From: Hydractinia symbiolongicarpus
Lineage: Eukaryota > Cnidaria > Hydrozoa > Anthoathecata > Hydractiniidae
Assembly: GCF_029227915.1 (NCBI RefSeq)
Contig: NC_079886.1
Span: 14,353,501-14,417,500 of the forward strand
Length of the DNA stretch: 64,000 nucleotides
Direction: 5' to 3'
This document shows positions 1-13,500 of the stretch, one piece after another. Numbering within the stretch: position 1 is the stretch's first letter; the number at the start of each line of letters is the position of its first letter. The notes under the pieces were generated by a model. That model saw only the letters and a list, made by a program, of their open reading frames with translations. It was not told where the DNA came from and did no database searches. Both the position numbers and the translations under genes were made by a program.

Positions 1-2889
1 AAGTCGTTTTCCTGAGCACCAGGTGCTAAATTGCTGGTAACTACGTACACAGGCCTTTAAAGCCTATAATATGTCCTTTTATGGCCTAATCAGGACTCTA
101 CAGGTATATCATCTAGTTCCACGTGCCCAGACAGTTGGCCATCGGTCTAGTTCTTTCAGTCTCATTGGCCAACGAGGTATTTAGCCTTTTCCTGATCACC
201 AGGCTCTAACAGCGCTGATAAGTACGTGCAAATGCCTTCGAAGCCTGTAATATGGTGTTTTACAGACTAAAAAGGACTCTACACGTAAATGACGTAGTTC
301 CACGTGTCCAAGCAGGTGGTAATCATTACAGCCTTTTCAGTCACATTGGACTACGATGTAATAAGTCGTTTTTCTGAGCATCAGGCACTAAGAACGCTGT
401 TAGCTACATGCACAGGCCTCTCAAGCTTGTAATATGTCTTTTTATGGCCAAATCAAGACTTTACACGTGAATCACCTAGTTCCACGTGCCCAGGCAGGTG
501 GCCACCGGTCGAGTTTTTTTAGTCTTATTGGACTACGATGATTTAAGTCGTTTTCCTGAGCACCAGTCTCTAAGAACGTTGTTAAGTGCGGGCAAATGCC
601 TTCAAAGCGTGTAATATGGTCTTTTACGACCTATAAAGGATTCCAGACGTAAATGACATGGTTCCACCATCCTCAAACTGGTGGTTAACGGTCTAGTCAT
701 TTCAGTCTCATTGCATTACGTTGTATAAAATCGTTTTCCTGAGCACCAGGTACTAAATTGCTGGTAAATACGTACACAGGCCTTTAAAGCCTATAAAATG
801 TCCTTTCATGACCTAATAAGGACTCTACATGTATATCACCTAGTTCCACGTGCCCAGACAGGTGGCCATCGGCGAGTTCTTTTAGTCTATTTGGACTACG
901 ACGTATTAAGTCGTTTTCCTGAGATCCAGGCTCTAAGAACGCTGCAATGCAAAAGCCTTTAAAACCTATAATATGTCCTTTTATGGGCTAATCAGGACTC
1001 TACACGTATATCACCTGGTTCCACCTGCCCAAACAGGTGGCCACGGGTCTAGCCCTTTCAGTCTTACTGGACTACGATGTAATAAGTCGTTTTCTTGAGC
1101 ACTAGGTGATAAATTTCCGGTAAATACGTGCACAGGACTTTAAAACCTATAATATGTCCTTGTATGGCCTAGTCAGGACTCTACACGTAAATCACCTGGT
1201 TCCACGTGGCCAGACAGGTGGCCATCGGTCGACTTCTTATAGTTTCATTGGACTACGACGTATTAAGTCGTTTTCCTAAGCACCAGTCTCTAAGAACGCT
1301 CCTAAGTACGGGCAAAATCCTTCAAAGCCTGTAATGTGTCTTTTTACAGCCTAATATGGACTCTACACTTAATCACCTGGTTCTACGTGCCCAGACAGGA
1401 GGCCATCGGTGTAGTTCTTGCAGTCTTGTTGGACTACCATGTATTAAGTCGTTTTCCTGCGCATGAGGCACTAAGAACGCTGCTGACTACGTGCACAGGA
1501 CTCTAAAGCCTGCGATATGTCCTTTTATGGCCTAATCAGGACTCTACAGGTATATCACCTGGTTCCACGTGATCAGACAGGTGGCCATCGGTCTAGTTCT
1601 TTTAGTGTCGTTGGACTACGATGTATTAAGTCGTTTTCCTGAGCACCAGGCTCTAAGAACGCTGGTAAGTACGTGCAAAAGCCTTTAAAGAAGGTAATAT
1701 GGTCTTTTGCGGCTTAATAAGGACCCTAGACGTAAATGACGTGGTTTCACCTGCCCAAACTGGTGGCCACCAGTCTAGTCCTTTCAATCGCATTGGAATA
1801 CGATGTATTAAATCGTTTTCCTTAGCAACAGGCACAAAGAACGCTGCTAACTACGCGCACAGGCCTTTAAATCCTGCAATATGGTCTTTTTCGGCCTAAT
1901 AAGGACTCTAGACGTAAATGACGTGGTTCCACCTGCCCAAACAGGTGGCCACGGGTCTTGCACTTTCAGTCTCATTGGACTGCGATGTATTAAGTCGTTT
2001 TCCTGAGCATCAGGCATTAAGAACGCCGCTAGCTACATCCACAGGCCTCCCAAGCTTGTAATATGTCCTTTTATGGACTAATCAGGACCCTACATGTATA
2101 TCACCTAGTTGCACGTGCCCAGACAGGTGGCCATCGGTCTAGTTCTTTTAGTGTCATTCGACTACGATGTATAAAGTCGTTTTCCTGAGCACCAGGTGCT
2201 AAATTGCTGGTAACTACGTGCACAGGCCTTTAAAACCTATAATATGTCCTTTTATGGTTAATCAGGACTCTACACGTATATCACCTGGTTACACCTGCCC
2301 AAACAGGTGGCCACGGGTCTAGCCCTTTCAGTCTCACTGGACTACGATGTATTAAGTCGTTTTCCTGAGCAGCAGGTACTAAATTGCTGGTAAATACGTG
2401 CACAGGCCTTTAAAGCCTATAATATGTCCTTTTATGGCGTAATCAGGACTCTACACGTATATCAGCTGGTTCCACGTGCCCAGACAGGTGGCCATCGGTC
2501 GAGTTCTTTTAGTCTCATTGGACTACGAAGTATTAAGTCGTTTTCCTGAGCACCAGGCTCTAAGAACACTCCTAAGTACGGGCAAATGCCTTCAAAGCGT
2601 GTAATATTGTCTTTTACGCCATAAAAAGGATTCTAGACGTAAATGACGTGGTTCCACCGTGCTCAAACTGGTGGTCACTGGTCTAGTCATTTCAGCCTCA
2701 TTGGACTACGATGTATTAAATCGTTTTCATAAGCAACAGGCACAAAGAACGCTGCTAACTACGCGAACAGGCCTTTAAATCCTTACGGCCTAATAAGCAC
2801 TCTGCGCGTAATTGACGGGGTTCTACCTGTCCAGACAGGTGGCCATCGGTCTAGCTAATTCAGCCTCATTGTACTACGATTTATTAAGC

Positions 2890-5800
2890 CTTTCAGTCTC
2901 ACTGGACTACGACGTATTAAGTCGTTTTCCTGAGCACCAGGTGCTAAACTTCAGGTAAATACATGCACAGGACTTTCAAGCCTATAATATGTCCTTTTAT
3001 GACCTAATCTGGACTCTACACGTATATCACCTGGTTCCACGTGCCCAGACAGGTGACCATCGGCCGAGTTCTTTTAGTCTCCTTGAACTACGACGTTTTA
3101 AGTCGTTTTCCTGAGCACCAGGTTCTAAAAAAGCTCCTAAGTACGGGCAAAATCCTTCAAAGCCTGCAATATGGTCTTTTGCGGCCTAATCAGGACTCTA
3201 GACGTAAATGACGTGACTCCACCTGCCCAAACAGGTGGCCACGGGTCTAGCCCTTTCAACCTCATTGGACTCCGAGGTATTAAGTCGTTTTCCTGAGCAC
3301 CAGGTACTAAATTGCTAGTAAATACGTGCACAGGCCTTTAAAGCCTATAATATGTCCTTTTATGGCCTAATCAGGACTCTACACGTGGATCACCTGGTTC
3401 CACGTGCCCAGACAGGTGGCCATTGGTGTAGATCTTTTAGTATCTTTGGACTACGATGTATTAAGTCGTTTTCCTGAGCACCAGGCGTTAAGAACGCTCC
3501 TAAGTACGGGCAAAAGCCTTCAAAGCCTGTAATATGGTCTTTTGCGGCTTAATAAGGACTCTAGACGTAAATGACGTGGTTCCACTTGCTCAAACTGGTC
3601 GTTACCGATCTAGTCATTTCAGTGTGATTGGACAACGATTCAGAAAGACGTTTTTATGAGCACCAGGTACTAAATTGCTGGTAAATACGTACATAGGACT
3701 TTAAAGCCTATAATATGTCCTTTTATGGCGTAATCAGGACTCTACACGTATATCACCTGGTTCCACGTGCCCAGACAGGTGGCCATCGGTTGAGTTCTTT
3801 TAGTCTCATGGGACTACGAAGTTTTAAGTCGTTTTCCTGAGCACCAGCCTCTAAGAACGCTCCTAAGTACGGGCAAAATCCTTCAAAGCCTGTAATATTG
3901 TCTTTTGCGGCTTAATCGGGACTCTAGACGTAAATGACGTGGTTCGACCTGACCAAACTTGTGGCCACCGGTCTAGTCCTTTCAGTCTCATTGGACTACG
4001 ATGTATTAAATCGTTTTCCTAAGCAACAGGCACTAAGAACGCTGCTAACTTCGCGCACAGGCCTTTAAATCCTTACGGCCTAATAAGCACCCTACGCGTA
4101 AATGACGGGGTTCCACCTGTCCAGACAGGTGGCCATCGGTCTAGTTAATTCAGCCTTAGTGTACTACGATTTACTAAGTTCTTTTCCTGAGCACCAGGTA
4201 CTAAAAACGCTGGTAACTACGTACACAGGCCTTTAAAGCCTATAATATGTCCTTTTATGGCCTAATCAGGACTCTACACGTATACATCTGGTTCCACGTG
4301 CCCAGACAGTTGGCCATCGGTCTAGTTCTTTCAGTCTCCTTGGACTACGATGATTTAAGTCGTTTTCCTGAGCACCAGTCTCTAAAAACGCTGCTAAGTA
4401 CGGGCAAATGCCTTCAAAGCGTGTAATATGGTCTTTTACGGCCTAAAAAGAACTCTAGACGTAAATGACGTGGTTCCACCATGCTCAAACTGGTGATTAC
4501 TGGTCTAGTCATTTCAGTCTCCTTGGACTACGTTGTATAAAGTCGTTTTCCTGAGCACCAGGTACTAAATTGCTGGTAAATTCCTTTCACAGGCTTTTAA
4601 AGCCTATAATATGTCCTTTTATGGCCTAATCAGGACTCTACACGTATATCACCTGGTTCCACGTGCCCAGACAGGTGGCCATCGGTCTAGTTCTTTTAGT
4701 GTCATTGGACTACGATATATTAAGTCGTTTTTCTGAGCACCAGGCTCTAAGAACGCTGCTAAGTACTTGCAAAATCCTTCAAAAACTGGAATATGGTCTT
4801 TTACGGCCTAATAAGGACTCTAGACGTAAATGACGTGGCTCCACCTGCCCAAACAGGCGGACACGGGTCTAACCCTTTCAACCTTATTAGACTACGAGGT
4901 ATTAAGTCGTTTTCCTGAGCACCAGGTACTAAATTTCTACTAAATACCTGCACAGGACTTTAAAGCCCATAATATGTCCTTTTATGGCCTAATCAGGACT
5001 CTACATGTATATCACCTAGTTCCACGTGCCCAGACAGGTGGCCATCGGCGAGTTCTTTTAGTCTATTTGGACTACGACGTATTAAGTCGTTTTCCTGAGA
5101 TCCAGGCTCTAAGAACGCTGCAATGCAAAAGCCTTTATAACCTATAATATGTCCTTTTATGGGCTAATCAGGACTCTACACGTATATCACCTGGTTCCAC
5201 CTGCCCAAACAGGTGGCCACGGGTCTAGCCCTTTCTGTCTTACTGGACTACGATGTAATAAGTCGTTTTCCTGAGCACTAGGTGCTAAATTTCCGGTAAA
5301 TACGTGCACAGGACTTTAAAACCTATAATATGTCCTTGTATGGCCTAGTCAGGACTCTACACGTAAATCACCTGGTTACACGTGGCCAGACAGGTGGCCA
5401 TCGGTCGACTTCTTATAGGTGGCCACCAGTCTAGTCCTTTCAATCTCATTGGAATACAATGTATTAAATCGTTTTCCTTAGCAACAGGCACAAAGAACGC
5501 TGCTAACTACGCGCACAGGCCTTTAAATCCTGTAATATGGTCTTTTTCGGCCTAATAAGGACTCTAGACGTAAATGACGTGGTTCCACCTGCCCAAACAT
5601 ATGGCCACGGGTCTAGCACTTTCAGTCTCATTGGACTGCGATGTATTAAGTCGTTTTCCTGAGCATCAGGCATTAAAAACGCCGCTAGCTACATCCACAG
5701 GCCTCCCAAGCTTGTAATATGTCCTTTTATGGCCTAATCAGGACCCTACATGTATATCACCTAGTTGCACGTGCCCAGGCAGGTGGCCATCGGTCTAGTT

Positions 5801-8080
5801 CTTTTAGTGTCATTGGACTACGATGTATGAAGTCGTTTTCCTGAGCACCAGGTGCTAAATTGCTGGTAACTACGTGCACAGGCCTTTAAAACCTATAATA
5901 TGTCCTTTTATGGTTAATCAGGACTCTACACGTATATCACCTGGTTACACCTGCCCAAACAGGTGGCCACGGGTCTAGCCCTTTCAGTCTCACTGGACTA
6001 CGACGTATTAAGTCGTTTTCCTGAGCAGCAGGTGCTAAACTTCAGGATAATACCTGCACAGGACTTTCAAGCCTATAATATGTCCTTTTATGACCTAATG
6101 TGGACTCTACACGTATATCACCTGGTTCCACGTGCCCAGACAGGTGACCATCGGTCGAGTTCTTTTAGTCTCCTTGAACTACGACGTTTTAAGTCGTTTT
6201 CCTGAGCACCAGGTTCTAAAAAAGCTCCTAAGTACGGGTAAAATCCTTCAAAGCCTGCAATATGGTCTTTTGCGGCCTAATCAGGACTCTAGACGTAAAT
6301 GACGTGACTCCACCTGCCCAAACAGGTGGCCACGGGTCTAGCCCTTTCAACCTCATTTGACTCCGAGGTATTAAGTCGTTTTCCTGAGCACCAGGTACTA
6401 AATTGCTAGTAAATACGTGCACAGGCCTTTAAAGCCTATAATATGTCCTTTTATGGCCTAATCAGGACTCTACGCGTAGATCACCTGGTTCCACGTGCCC
6501 AGACAGGTGGCCATTGGTGTAGATCTTTTAGTATCTTTGGACTACGATGTATTAAGTCGTTTTCCTGAGCACTAGGCGTTAAGAACGCTCCTAAGTACGG
6601 GCAAAAGCCTTCAAAGCCTGTAATATGGTCTTTTGCGGCTTAATAAGGACTCTAGACGTAAATGACGTGGTTCCACTTGCTCAAACTGGTCGTTACCGAT
6701 CTAGTCATTTCAGTCTGATTGGACAACGATTCAGAAAGACGTTTTTATGAGCACCAGGTACTAAATTGCTGGTAAATACGGACACAGGACTTTAAAGCCT
6801 ATAATATGTCCTTTTATGGCGTAATCAGGACTCTACACGTATATCACCTGGTTCCACGTGCCCAGACAGGTGGCCATCGGTCGAGTTTTTTCAGTCTCAT
6901 GGGACTACGAAGTTTTAGGTCGTTTTCCTGAGCACCAGCCTCTAAGAACCTTCCTAAGTACGGGCAAAATCCTTCAAAGCCTGTAATATGGTCTTTTGCG
7001 GCTTAATCGGGACTCTAGACGTAAATGACGTGGTTCGACCTGACCAAACTTGTGGCCACCGGTCTAGTCCTTTCAGTCTCATTGGACTACGATGTATTAA
7101 ATCGTTTTCCTAAGCAACAGGAACTAAGAACGCTGCTAACTTCGCGCACAGGCCTTTAAATAATTACGGCCTAATAAGCACCCTACGCGTAAATGACGGG
7201 GTTCCACCTTTCCAGACAGGTGGCCATCGGTCTAGTTAATTCAGCCTTAGTGTACTACGATTTACTAAGTTCTTTTCCTGAGAACCAGGTACTAAAAACG
7301 CTGGTAACTACGTACACAGGCCTTTAAAGCCTATAATATGTCCTTTTATGGCCTAATCAGGACTCTACACGTATACATCTGGTTCCACGTGCCCAGACAG
7401 TTGGCCATCGGTCTAGTTCTTTCAGTCTCCTTAGACTACGATGATTTAAGTCGTTTTCCTGAGCACCAGTCTCTAAAAACGCTGCTAAGTACGGGCAAAT
7501 GCCTTCAAAGCGTGTAATATGGTCTTTTACGGCCTAAAAAGGACTCTAGACGTAAATGACGTGATTCCACCATGCTCAAACTGGTGATTACTGGTCTAGT
7601 CATTTCAGTCTCCTTGGACTACGTTGTATAAAGTCGTTTTCCTGAGCACCAGGTACTAAATTGCTGGTAAATTCCTTTCACAGGCTTTTAAAGCCTATAT
7701 TATGTCCTTTTATGGCCTAATCAGGACTCTACACGTATATCACCTGGTTCCACGTGCCCAGACAGGTGGCCATCGGTCTAGTTCTTTTAGTGTCATTGGA
7801 CTACGATATATTAAGTCGTTTTTCTGAGCACCAGGCTCTAAGAACGCTGCTAAGTACTTGCAAAATCCTTTAAAAACTGGAATATGGTCTTTTACGGCCT
7901 AATAAGGACTCTAGACGTAAATGACGTGGCTCCACCTGCCCAAACAGGCGGACACGGGTCTAACCCTTTCAACCTTATTGGACTACGAGGTATTAAGTCG
8001 TTTTCCTGAGCACCAGGTACTAAATTTCTATTAAATACCTGCACAGGACTTTAAAGCCCGTAATATCTCCTTTTATGGCC
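2890..8080. repeat. 17-monomer higher-order repeat, 3,091-bp offset
   Basis: The block 2,890-about 4,990 is repeated at 5,981-about 8,080 with a constant offset of 3,091 bp (17 monomers). Examples are the actacgaggt block at 4,890/7,981 and the minus-strand frame starting at 3,331/6,422. Differences are scattered substitutions. Between the two blocks lies material related to 840-2,260: offset 4,176 for 921/5,097, then 3,656 from 1,762/5,418, so the second copy has lost about 520 bp at a junction near 5,418. Confidence 0.85.
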
Positions 8081-10530
8081 TAATCAGGACTCTACACGTA
8101 TATCACCTGGTTCCACGTGCCCAAAGAGGTGGCCGTCGGTCGACTTCTTATAGTCTCATTGGACTACGACGTATTAAGTCGTTTTCCTTAGCAGCAGGCA
8201 AAAAGAACGCTGCTAACTACGCGCACAGGCGTTTAAATCCTGTAATATGGTCTTTTTCGGCCTAATAAGGACTCTAGACGTAAATGACGTGGTTCCACCT
8301 GCCCAAACAGGTAGCCAAGGTTCTAGCACTTTCAGTCTCATTGGACTGCGATGTATTAAGTCGTTCTCCTGAGCATCATGCACTAAGAACGCCGCTAGCT
8401 ACATCCACAGGCCTCCCAAGCTTGTAATATGTCCTTTTATGGCCTAATCAGGACCCTACATGTATATCACCTAGTTCCACGTGCCCAGACAGGTGGCCAT
8501 CGGCGAGTTCTTTTAGTCTATTTGGACTACGACGAATTAAGTCGTTTTCCTGAGCACCAGGCTCTAAGAACGCTGCTAAGTATGTGCAAAAGCCTTTAAA
8601 GACTGGAATATGGTCTTTTACTGCCTAATAAGGACTCTAGACGTAAATGACGTGGTTCCACTTGCTCAAACTGGTCGTTACCGATCTAGTCATTTCAGTC
8701 TGATTGGACAACGATTCAGAAAGACGTTTTTTTGAGCACCAGGTACTAAATTGCTGGTAAATACGTACACAGGACTTTAAAGCCTATAATATGTCCTTTT
8801 ATGGCGTAATCAGGACTCTAGACGTAAATGACGTGACTCCACCTGCCCAAACAGGTGGCCACGGGTCTAGTCATTTCAGTCTCCTTGGACTACGTTGTAT
8901 AAAGTCGTTTTCCTGAGCACCAGGTACTAAATTGCTGGTAAATTCCTTTCACAGGTTTTTAAAGCCTATGATATGCCCTTTTATGGCCTAATCAGGACTC
9001 TACACGTATATCACCTGGTTCCACGTGCCCAGACAGGTGGCCATCGGTCTAGTTCTTTTAGTGTCATTGGACTACGATATATTAAGTCGTTTTTCTGAGC
9101 ACCAGGCTCTAAGAACGCTGCTAAGTACTTGCAAAATCCTTTAAAAACTGGAATATGGTCTTTTACGGCCTAATAAGGACTCTAGACGTAAATGACGTGG
9201 CTCCTCCTGCCCAAACAGGCGGACACGGGTCTAACCCTTCCAACCTTATTGGAATACGAGGTATTAAGTCGTTTTCCTGAGCACCAGGTACTAAATTTCT
9301 ACTAAATACCTGCACAGGACTTTAAAGCCCATAATATGTCCTTTTATGGCCTAATCAGGACTCTACACGTATATCACCTGGTTCCACGTGCCCAAATAGG
9401 TGGCCGTCGGTCGATTTCTTATAGTCTCATTGAACTACGACGTATTAAGACGTTTTTCTGAGCACCAGGCTCTAAGAACGCTCCTAAGTACGGGCAAAAG
9501 CCTTCAAATCCTGTAATATGGTCTTTTGCGGCCTAATAAGGACTCTAGACGTAAATGACGTGGTTCCACCTGCCCAAATTGGTTGCCACCGGTCTAGTCC
9601 TTTCAGTCTCATTGGAATACGATGTTTTCAGTCGTTTTCCTGAGCACCACGCAATAAGAATGCTGTTAAGTACGTGCACAGGCCTTCAAAGCCTGTAATG
9701 TGTCCCTTTACAGCCTAATATGGACTCTACACGAAAATCACCTGGCTCTACGTGCCCAGAGAGGTGGCCATCGGTCGACTTCTTATAGTCTCATTGGACT
9801 ACGACGTACTAAGTCGTTTTCCTTATCAGCAGGCACAAAGAACGCTGCTAACTTCGCGCACAGGCGTTTAAATCCTGTAATATGGTCTTTTTCGGCCTAA
9901 TAAGGACTCTAGACGTAAATGACGTGGTTCCACCATGCTCAAACTGGTGATTACTGGTCTAGTCATTTCAGTCTCCTTGGACTACGTTGTATAAATTCGT
10001 TTTCCTGAGCACCAGGTACTAAATTGCTGGTAAATTCCTTTCACAGGCTTTTAAAGCCTATAATATGTCCTTTTATGGCCTAATCAGGACTCTACACGTA
10101 TATCACCTGGTTCCACGTGCCCAGACAGGTGGCCATCGGTCTAGTTCTTTTAGTGTCATTGGACTACGATATATTAAGTCGTTTTTCTGAGCACCAGGCT
10201 CTAAGAACGCTGCTAAGTACTTGCAAAATCCTTTAAAAACTGGAATATGGTCTTTTACGGCCTAATAAGGACTCTAGACGTAAATGACGTGGCTCCACCT
10301 GCCCAAACAGGCGGACACGGGTCTAACCCTTTCAACCTTATTGGACTACGAGGTATTAAGTCGTTTTCCTGAGCACCAGGTACTAAATTTCTACTAAATA
10401 CCTGCACAGGACTTTAAAGCCCATAATATGTCCTTTTATGGCCTAATCAGGACTCTACACGTATATCACCTGGTTCCACGTGCCCAAATAGGTGGCCGTC
10501 GGTCGACTTCTTATAGTCTCATTGGACTAC

Positions 10531-13500
10531 GACAAATTAAGTGGTTTTCCTGAGCACCAGGCTCTAACAATGCTGCTAAGTATGTGCAAAAGCCTTTAAA
10601 GACTGGAATATGGTCTTTTACGGCCTAATAAGGACTCTAGACGTAAATGACGTGGCTCCACCTGCCCAACAGGTGGCCACGGGTATAGCCCTTTCAACCT
10701 CAATGGACGCCGAGGTTTAAGTCGTTTTCTTGAGCACCAGGTACTAAATTGCTGGTAAATACGTGCACAGGCCTTTAAAGCCTATAGTATGTCCTTTTAT
10801 GGCCTAATCAGGACTCTACACGTATATCAGCTGGTTCCACGTGCCCACACAGGTGGCCATCGGTCTAGTTCTTTCAGCCTCATTGGACTACGATTTATTA
10901 AGTCGTTTTCCTTAGCACCAGGTACTAAAAACGCTCCTAAGTACGTGCAAAAGACTTCAAAGCCTATAATATGGTCTTTTGCGGCCTAATAAGGACTCTG
11001 GACATAAATGACGTGCTTCCACCTGCCCAGACATGTGGCCATCGGTCTAGTTCTTTCAGTCTCATTGGACTACGATGTATTAGGTCGTTTTCCTGTGCAC
11101 GATGCACTAAGAACGCTGATAACTACGTGCACAGGCCTTTAAATCCTGTAATATAGCCTTCAACGGATTAAAAAGGACTCTACACGTAAATGACGTGGTT
11201 CCATCTGCCCAGATAGGTGGCCATCGCTCTAGTTCCTCCTGTCTCATTGGACTGCGATGTATTAGGATCACAAATAACTGATAACTACTTGCACAGGCCT
11301 TTAAAACCTGTAATATGGCCTTTTACGGCCTAGTCAGGACTCTAGACGTAAATGACGTGGTTCGACCTGACCAAACTTGTGGCCACCGGTCTAGTCCTTT
11401 CAGTCTCATTGGACTACGATGTATTAAATGGTTTTCCTAAGCAACAGGCACTAAGAACGCTGCTAACTACGCGCACAGGCCTTTAAATCCTTACCGCCTA
11501 ATAAGCACTCTACGCATAAATGACGTGGTTCCACCATGCTCAAACTCGTGGTTACCGGTGTAGTCATTTCAGTCTCATTGGACTCCGAGGTGTTAAGTCG
11601 TTTTCCTGAGCACCAGGTACTGAATTGCTAATAAATACGTGCACAGCCCTTTAAAGCCTATAATATGTTCTTCTATGGCTTAATCAGGACTCTACTCGTA
11701 TATCACCTGGTTCCACGTGCCCAGACAGGTGGCCATCGGTCGAGTTCTTTTAGTCTCATTGGACTTCGACGTACTAAGTTGTTTTTTCTGAGCACCAGAC
11801 TCTAAGAACGCTCCTAAGTACGGCAAAAGCCTTCAAAGCCTGTAATATGGTCTTTTGCGGCTTAATAAGGACTGTTGACGTAAATAACGTGGTTTTACCT
11901 GACCAAACTTGTGACCATCGGTCTAATCCTTTCAGTTTCATTGGACTACGATGTATTTAATCGTTTTCTTAAGCAACAGGCACTAAGAACGCTGCTAACT
12001 ACGTGCACAGGCCTTTAAAGCCTATAATATGTCCTTTTATGGCGTAATCAGGACTCTAGACGTAAATGACGTGACTCCACCTGCCCAAACAGGTGGCCAC
12101 GGGTCTAGCCCTTTCAACATCATTGGACTCCGAGGTATTAAGTCGTTTTCCTGAGCACCAGGTACTAAATTGCTAGTAAATACGTGCACATGCCTTTAAA
12201 GCCTATAATATGTCCTTTTATGGCCTAATCAGGACTCTACACGTAGATCACCTGGTTCCACGTGCCCAGACAGGTGGCCATTGGTATAGATCTTTTAGTA
12301 TTTTTGGACTACGATGTATTAAGTCGTTTTCCTGAGCACCAGGCGTTAAGAACGCTCCTAAGTACGGGCAAAAGCCTTCAAAGCCTGTAATATGGTCTTT
12401 TGCGGCTTAATAAGGACTCTAGACGTAAATGACGTGGTTCCACTTGCTCAAACTGGTCGTTACCGATCTAGTCATTTCAGTCTGATTGGACAACGATTCA
12501 GAAAGACGTTTTTTTGAGCACCAGGTACTAAAATGCTGGTAAATACGTACACAGGACTTTAAAGCCTTTAATATGTCCTTTTATGGCGTAATCAGGACTC
12601 TACACGTATATCACCTGGTTCCACGTGCCCAGACAGGTGGCCATCGGTCGAGTTCTTTTAGTCTCATGGGACTACGAAGTTTTAAGTCGTTTTCCTGAGC
12701 ACCAGCCTCTAAGAACGCTCCTAAGTACGGGCAAAATCCTTCAAAGCCTGTAATATGGTCTTTTGCGGCTTAATCGGGACTCTTGACGTAAATAACGTGG
12801 TTCTACCTGACCAAACTTGTGACCATCGGTCTAATCCTTTCAGTTTCATTGGACTACGATGTATTTAATCGTTTTCTTAAGCAACAGGCACTAAGAACGC
12901 TGCTAACTACGTGCACAGGCCTTTAAAGCCTATAATATGTCCTTTTATGGCGTAATCAGGACTCTAGACGTAAATGACGTGACTCCACCTGCCCAAACAG
13001 GTGGCCACGGGTCTAGCCCTTTCAACATCATTGGACTCCGAGGTATTAAGTCGTTTTCCTGAGCACCAGGTACTAAATTGCTAGTAAATACGTGCACATG
13101 CCTTTAAAGCCTATAATATGTCCTTTTATGGCATAATCAGGACTCTACACGTAGATCACCTGGTTCCACGTGCCCAGACAGGTGGCCATTGGTATAGATC
13201 TTTTAGTATCTTTGGACTAGGATGTATTAAGTCGTTTTCCTGAGCACCAGGCGTTAAGAACGCTCCTAAGTACGGGCAAAAGCCTTCAAAGCCTGTAATA
13301 TGGTCTTTTGCGGCTTAATAAGGACTCTAGACGTAAATGACGTGGTTCCACTTGCTCAAACTGGTCGTTACCGATCTAGTCATTTCAGTCTGATTGGACA
13401 ACGATTCAGAAAGACGTTTTTTTGAGCACCAGGTACTAAAATGCTGGTAAATACGTACACAGGACTTTAAAGCCTTTAATATGTCCTTTTATGGCGTAAT